64,000 nt of DNA from Clavelina lepadiformis. Lineage: Eukaryota; Chordata; Ascidiacea; Aplousobranchia; Clavelinidae. Below, piece after piece: positions 60,404 through 64,000 of this stretch (position 1 is its first letter; every line of letters starts with the position of its first letter). The notes beneath the pieces are model-generated. The model searched no databases. It was not told the DNA's origin and saw only the letters and a list, made by a program, of their open reading frames with translations. Made by a program: the position numbers and the translations under genes. The stretch is from positions 19,290,479-19,354,478 of the forward strand of contig NC_135243.1 of NCBI RefSeq assembly GCF_947623445.1, given 5' to 3'.

Positions 60404-60475
60404 TTTCCAGACCGGGAAGCGAACCCGGGCCGCCTGGGTGAGAACCAGTAATCCTGACCACTAGACCATCTGGGA
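60404..60475 (-). pseudogene. tRNA-Glu copy 48, A58C
   Basis: As copy 15; upstream hairpin altered (GTCGAATC on the plus strand). Confidence 0.7.
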
Positions 60476-60823
60476 ACTACGAAAGTCGAATCTTTGGTCC
60501 AGTCAATAATGTGCGAAAACTTCACCAATCTTAAACGTTGAAAATTTTACCATTTTGAAGTATTTTCTAGCAACTTGGGAATTCTTGTTTCAAGAGTCTA
60601 TTTGTGTGAGTTTATCACGACGTATTCCTCCCTGTAAAATAACAACAACCCTTAGTCCTTCCAAAACTTGTTTATTAGGAAATCGAAAATTTCTCTTTCT
60701 TAGGACTAACAATGAAAATATTTTTTCCAGCTAATTCAAAAGTAATGCATTGACAGGTAAGCGATTTCGAGCTGGCTGCGAAGCCGGCGTTAATTCTAAC
60801 ACTGAACCAACATTGCATGCACT

Positions 60824-60895
60824 TTCCCAGACCGGGAATCGAACCCGGGCCGCCTGGGTGAAAGCCAGGAATCCTGACCACTAGACCATCTGGGA
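60824..60895 (-). tRNA. tRNA-Glu (TTC), anticodon switched, copy 49
   Basis: The loop reads CTTTCAC, so the anticodon is TTC, decoding GAA. Every other base matches the clean CTC copy, with all stems and both boxes intact. Confidence 0.9.
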
Positions 60896-61244
60896 GCTAC
60901 GAAAGTCGTGTCTTTGGTCCATTCAATAAAATGCGAAAACTTCACCATTCTTAAACGTTGAAAATTTTACCATTTTGAAGTATTTTCTAGCAACTTGGGA
61001 ATTCTTGTTTCAAGAGTCTATTTGTGTGAGTTTATCACGACATATTCCTCCCTGTAAAATAACAACAACCCTTAGTCCTCCCAAAACTTGTTTATTAGGA
61101 AATCGAAAATTTCTCTTTTTTAGGACTAACAATGAAAATATTTTTTCCAGCTAATTCAAAAGTAATGCATTGACAGGTAAGCGATTTCGAGCTGGCTGCG
61201 AAGCCGGCGTTAATTCTAACACTGAACCAACATTGCATGCACTT

Positions 61245-61316
61245 TCCCCAGACCGGGAATCGAACCCGGGCCGCCTGGGTGAGAGCCAGGAATCCTGACC
61301 ACCAGACCATCTGGGA
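61245..61316 (-). pseudogene. tRNA-Glu copy 50, A14G
   Basis: As copy 25. Confidence 0.6.
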
Positions 61317-61664
61317 ACTACGAAAGTCGTGTCTTTGGTCCAGTGAATAATATGCGAAAACTTCACCATTCTTAAACGTTGAAAAGTTTACCATTTTGAA
61401 ACATTTTCTAGCAACTTGGGCATTCTTGTTTCAACAGTCTATTTGTGTGAGTCTATCACGACATATTCCTCCCTGTAAAATAACAACAACCCTTAGTCCT
61501 TCCAAAACTTGTTTTTTAGGAAATCGAAAATTTCTCTTTTTTAGGACTAACAATGAAAATATTTTTTCCAGCTAATTCAAAATTAATGCATTGATAGGTA
61601 AGCGAATTCGGGCTGGCTGCGAGGCCGGCGTTAATTCTAACACTGAACCAACATTGCATGCACT

Positions 61665-61736
61665 TTCCCAGACCGGGAATCGAACCCGGGCCGCCTGGGT
61701 GAGAGCCAGGAATCCTGACCACTAGACCATATGGGA
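61665..61736 (-). tRNA. tRNA-Glu (CTC), copy 51, acceptor mismatch
   Basis: A single acceptor mismatch at position 6; the anticodon stem is repaired relative to copy 26, suggesting partial conversion. Confidence 0.6.
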
Positions 61737-62083
61737 ACTACGAAAGTCGTGTCTTTGGTCCATTCAATAAAATGCGAAAACTTCACCATTCTTAAACGTT
61801 GAAAATTTTACCATTTTGAAGTATTTTCTAGCAACTTGGGCATTCTTGTTTCAAAAGTCTATTTGTGTGAGTTTATCACGACGTATTCCTCCCTGTAAAA
61901 TAACAACAACCCTTAGTCCTTTCAAAACTTTTTTTTTAGGAAATCGAAAATTTCTCTTTTGGGGACTAATAATGAAAATATTTTTTCCAGCTAATTTAAA
62001 ATTAATGCATTGACAGGTAAGCGAATTCGGGCAGGCTGCGAGGCCGGCGTTAATTCTAACACTGAACCAACATTGCATGCACT

Positions 62084-62155
62084 TTCCCAGACTGGGAATC
62101 GAACCCGGGACGCCTGGGTGAGAGCCAGGAATCCTGACCACTAGACCATCTGGGA
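62084..62155 (-). tRNA. tRNA-Glu (CTC), copy 52, one T-stem mismatch
   Basis: As copy 47, one 2,099-bp period away. Confidence 0.6.
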
Positions 62156-62502
62156 ACTACGAAAGTCGTATCTTTGGTCCAGTGAATAAAATGCGAAAAC
62201 TTCACCATTCTTAAACGTTGAAAATTTTACTATTTTGAAGCATTTTCAAGCAACTTGGGCATTCTTGTTTCAAAAGTCTATTTGTGTGAGTTTATCACAA
62301 CGTATTCCTCCCTGTAAAATAACAACAACCCTTAGTCCTTCCAAAACTTGTTTTTTAGGAAATCGAAAATTTCTCTTTTGGGGACTAATAATGAAAATAT
62401 TTTTTCCAGCTAATTTAAAATTAATGCATTGACATGTAAGCGAATTCGGGCTGGCTGCGAGGCCGGCGTTAATTCTACCACTGAACCAACATTGCATGCA
62501 CT

Positions 62503-62574
62503 TTTCCAGACCGGGAAGCGAACCCGGGCCGCCTGGGTGAGAACCAGTAATCCTGACCACTAGACCATCTGGGA
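62503..62574 (-). pseudogene. tRNA-Glu copy 53, A58C
   Basis: As copy 48, including the altered upstream hairpin. Confidence 0.7.
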
Positions 62575-62922
62575 ACTACGAAAGTCGAATCTTTGGTCCA
62601 GTCAATAATGTGCGAAAACTTCACCAATCTTAAACGTTGAAAATTTTACCATTTTGAAGTATTTTCTAGCAACTTGGGAATTCTTGTTTCAAGAGTCTAT
62701 TTGTGTGAGTTTATCACGACGTATTCCTCCCTGTAAAATAACAACAACCCTTAGTCCTTCCAAAACTTGTTTATTAGGAAATCGAAAATTTCTCTTTCTT
62801 AGGACTAACAATGAAAATATTTTTTCCAGCTAATTCAAAAGTAATGCATTGACAGGTAAGCGATTTCGAGCTGGCTGCGAAGCCGGCGTTAATTCTAACA
62901 CTGAACCAACATTGCATGCACT

Positions 62923-62994
62923 TTCCCAGACCGGGAATCGAACCCGGGCCGCCTGGGTGAAAGCCAGGAATCCTGACCACTAGACCATCTGGGA
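62923..62994 (-). tRNA. tRNA-Glu (TTC), anticodon switched, copy 54
   Basis: Second TTC copy, identical to copy 49 and one 2,099-bp period away. Confidence 0.9.
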
Positions 62995-63343
62995 GCTACG
63001 AAAGTCGTGTCTTTGGTCCATTCAATAAAATGCGAAAACTTCACCATTCTTAAACGTTGAAAATTTTACCATTTTGAAGTATTTTCTAGCAACTTGGGAA
63101 TTCTTGTTTCAAGAGTCTATTTGTGTGAGTTTATCACGACATATTCCTCCCTGTAAAATAACAACAACCCTTAGTCCTCCCAAAACTTGTTTATTAGGAA
63201 ATCGAAAATTTCTCTTTTTTAGGACTAACAATGAAAATATTTTTTCCAGCTAATTCAAAAGTAATGCATTGACAGGTAAGCGATTTCGAGCTGGCTGCGA
63301 AGCCGGCGTTAATTCTAACACTGAACCAACATTGCATGCACTT

Positions 63344-63415
63344 TCCCCAGACCGGGAATCGAACCCGGGCCGCCTGGGTGAGAGCCAGGAATCCTGACCA
63401 CCAGACCATCTGGGA
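63344..63415 (-). pseudogene. tRNA-Glu copy 55, A14G
   Basis: As copy 50. Confidence 0.6.
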
Positions 63416-63763
63416 ACTACGAAAGTCGTGTCTTTGGTCCAGTGAATAATATGCGAAAACTTCACCATTCTTAAACGTTGAAAAGTTTACCATTTTGAAA
63501 CATTTTCTAGCAACTTGGGCATTCTTGTTTCAACAGTCTATTTGTGTGAGTCTATCACGACATATTCCTCCCTGTAAAATAACAACAACCCTTAGTCCTT
63601 CCAAAACTTGTTTTTTAGGAAATCGAAAATTTCTCTTTTTTAGGACTAACAATGAAAATATTTTTTCCAGCTAATTCAAAATTAATGCATTGATAGGTAA
63701 GCGAATTCGGGCTGGCTGCGAGGCCGGCGTTAATTCTAACACTGAACCAACATTGCATGCACT

Positions 63764-63835
63764 TTCCCAGATTGGGAATCGAACCCGGGACGCCTGCGTG
63801 AGAGCCAGGAATCCTGACCACTAGACCATCTGGGA
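63764..63835 (-). pseudogene. tRNA-Glu copy 56
   Basis: As copy 31; here the 2,099-bp periodicity breaks and the unit switches to the 53.3/58.3-kb type. Confidence 0.65.
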
Positions 63836-64000
63836 ACTACGAAAGTCGTATCTTTGGTCCAGTGAATAAAATGCGAAAACTTCACCATTCTTAAACGTTG
63901 AAAATTTTACTATTTTGAAGCATTTTCAAGCAACTTGGGCATTCTTGTTTCAAAAGTCTATTTGTGTGAGTTTATCACAACGTATTCCTCCCTGTAAAAT

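Larger units (their letters stand above)
59752..63760 (-). repeat. Two tandem 2,099-bp higher-order repeats (5 units each)
   Basis: About 59,752-61,850 repeats at 61,851 to about 63,760, sharing private markers such as CCTTTCAAAACTTTTTTTTT, the GTCGAATC change and the TTC anticodon. Confidence 0.85.
39880..64000 (-). repeat. Tandem array of 419-420-bp tRNA-Glu/tRNA-Gly-like units (runs off right edge)
   Basis: About 57 head-to-tail units. On the minus strand each full unit has, in order: a small hairpin (TACGA-CTT-TCGTA or variants), 1-2 nt, a 72-nt tRNA-Glu, 7 nt, a 71-nt tRNA-Gly-like sequence, about 10 nt to a TTTT tract, then about 245 bp of AT-rich spacer. For any tRNA-Glu listed below, its Gly-like partner starts 8 nt below the Glu low coordinate and is 71 nt long. 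tRNA-Glu copies fall into classes: clean CTC; TTC anticodon; a G at the penultimate 3' base giving a T1-G wobble; A14G in the D loop; T55C in the B box; A58C in the B box, usually with C27A; and mixed T-stem or variable-loop changes. Many open frames across the array (65, 68, 72, 96 and 99 codons) merely reflect the repeat and are not genes. Confidence 0.97.

Noticed and set aside
40500-63900. Dozens of near-identical open frames of 65, 68, 72, 96 and 99 codons across the array, on both strands
   Set aside because: They are translations of tRNA-Glu, the Gly-like half and the spacer. The same frames recur because the DNA repeats; they have no domain likeness and many use non-ATG starts.
39880-64000. 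Regularly spaced repeats as a CRISPR array
   Set aside because: The whole 420-bp unit repeats, including the parts that would be spacers; the context is a eukaryotic genome and the conserved core is a tRNA.
39880-64000. Tandem SINE copies
   Set aside because: Units are contiguous with fixed period, have no tail or target duplications, and the tRNA-Glu is clean in many copies, unlike a SINE head.

Overview
The window is nuclear DNA of an animal, most likely a marine invertebrate deuterostome and perhaps an ascidian. The evidence is AT-rich sequence, small GT-AG introns, and genes whose closest known relatives are chordate proteins (CCDC14, WDR38, GCAT, ZFAND5/6, a protocadherin). I cannot name the species.

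Region by region: 1-2334 (minus) holds the 5' exons of a protocadherin that runs off the left edge. 2335-8406 has no gene I can support, but carries a tRNA-derived SINE, a small palindromic MITE and a possible larger inverted-repeat element. 8407-9996 (plus) is a CCDC14 orthologue, essentially one coding exon. 10519-17920 (plus) is a complete nine-exon glycine C-acetyltransferase (GCAT) with a 2.4 kb Tigger/pogo transposon in intron 6. 17921-28317 is mostly non-coding with several transposon relics and two weak exon candidates. 28320-31359 (plus) is a five-exon ZFAND5/6-type A20/AN1 zinc-finger gene. 33135-37401 (minus) is a complete nine-exon WDR38-type WD40 gene. Every exon junction in the multi-exon models was checked for splice sites and phase.

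The striking part is 38.9-64.0 kb. From about 39.9 kb to the right edge the DNA is a head-to-tail array of a 419-420 bp unit. Each full unit carries, on the minus strand, a 72-nt tRNA-Glu followed after 7 nt by a 71-nt degenerate tRNA-Gly-like sequence and then a T4 tract, which suggests a dicistronic Pol III unit. I count 56 tRNA-Glu copies in the array plus one older relic just outside it. Eight match a clean tRNA-Glu(CTC), two are nearly clean CTC copies, two have switched anticodon to TTC, and the rest carry changes expected to weaken folding or the B box. Units are grouped into higher-order repeats of 5,034 bp and 2,099 bp that look almost identical, so amplification is recent. The left margin (about 38.87-39.9 kb) holds decayed relics of tRNA-Phe, tRNA-Ile (two), tRNA-Gly and tRNA-Glu and an inverted piece of the same spacer. 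This implies the array grew from one Glu-Gly pair in an older mixed tRNA cluster.

The protein genes look like ordinary, unrelated housekeeping, ciliary and adhesion genes; nothing in the sequence suggests they act together or depend on the tRNA array.
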